A stretch of 64,000 nt of DNA from Domibacillus indicus (GTDB lineage Bacteria; Bacillota; Bacilli; Bacillales; Domibacillaceae). Each line of letters opens with the position of its first letter. The first letter of the stretch is position 1. The stretch lies in assembly GCF_000970685.1 (NCBI RefSeq), contig NZ_LAJB01000007.1:575676-639675 (forward strand), in the 5' to 3' direction. Position numbers and translations under genes: made by a program. Below, one piece after another: positions 63,880 to 64,000 of the stretch. The notes under the pieces are model-generated. The model was given only the letters and a program-made list of their open reading frames with translations, searched no databases and had not been told where the DNA came from.

Positions 63880-64000
63880 GTTCTTTCAAAACTGGATAGA
63901 AGTGTTATTGTATGGGCATAAAGCCTTTTCGATATAGCCATGTGTTGTCCAGCTCCAGTCGGCCTGAACGGCCGACTTGCGCATTTCAGTTGATTAAGTC
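63880..64000 (-). other. Probable 3' flank and extreme 3' end of a 23S rRNA
   Basis: On the minus strand the window begins GACTTAATCAACTGA, like the end of Bacillaceae 23S rRNA, and further down contains CTATCCAGTTTTGAAAGAAC, which is complementary to the conserved sequence before 23S (GTTCTTTGAAAACTGGATA) and forms the 23S processing stalk. A GTCGGCC/GGCCGAC hairpin lies between. No 5S rRNA is present up to tRNA-Asn. Confidence 0.5.

Overview
The window looks like chromosome from an endospore-forming member of the Bacillaceae, close to but not in the Bacillus subtilis group. Sporulation markers are prkA, a yhbH-like gene, spoVR and an alpha/beta-type small acid-soluble spore protein. Gene order follows the B. 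subtilis yhf/yhg/yha neighbourhood (lcfB, yhfI, yhfH; yhgE, yhgD, hemH, hemE, hmoB; ecsB, ecsA, hit, yhaH, scoC, prsA, yhaM), and the tRNA cluster has the order of an rRNA-linked trn operon. I see no insertion sequence, prophage or CRISPR array. Many genes start with GTG or TTG behind strong Shine-Dalgarno sequences, so several starts given here are downstream of the longest possible reading frame.

Layout. 1-6.2 kb: fatty acid activation (lcfB), a metallo-hydrolase, the small protein YhfH and a four-gene overlapping operon of beta-propeller lipoprotein, response regulator, sensor kinase and FixH/YtkA-like lipoprotein. 6.2-12 kb: YhgE with its TetR regulator YhgD, then haem genes hemE-hemH (hemY is not in its usual place) and divergent hmoB. 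12-19.3 kb: EcsAB, Hit, YhaH, ScoC, PrsA and YhaM. 19.3-26.7 kb: enoyl-CoA hydratase, YheB, a CstR-like repressor, a spore protein with a structured leader, fumarase, and an OpuB/BilE-type osmolyte ABC transporter whose permease start is frameshifted.

26.7-35.5 kb: branched-chain amino acid genes ilvD, then a T-box leader, then ilvB-ilvN-ilvC-leuB-leuC-leuD; leuA is not in its usual place. 35.6-45.5 kb: a class A penicillin-binding protein, TatA, a dicarboxylate/amino acid symporter, an ArsC-like protein without catalytic residues, an EcsC-family protein, a TrkA-C membrane protein, SpoVR, a GC-rich palindromic intergenic region and pgcA. 45.6-52.5 kb: BdbC and a membrane thioredoxin, YhcU-like and YhcT-like proteins, a PhoU-like protein with a Pit phosphate transporter, nitroreductase, purine permease and WrbA-type quinone oxidoreductase. 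52.5-62.4 kb: yhbH and prkA with a small plus-strand gene between them, trmL, queG, thiC under a TPP riboswitch, a frameshifted DIP1984-like gene, a phosphoesterase and a protein with an internal duplication.

62.48-63.81 kb: fifteen minus-strand tRNA genes (transcribed Asn-Ser-Glu-Val-fMet-Asp-Phe-Thr-Tyr-Trp-His-Gln-Gly-Cys-Leu) with their own promoter and terminator. The last 120 bases resemble the 3' processing flank and extreme 3' end of a 23S rRNA, with no 5S rRNA in between. Best leads for something new are the structured RNA leader of the spore protein gene, several unlisted small genes, the degenerate ArsC paralogue, and the palindromic repeat region upstream of spoVR.
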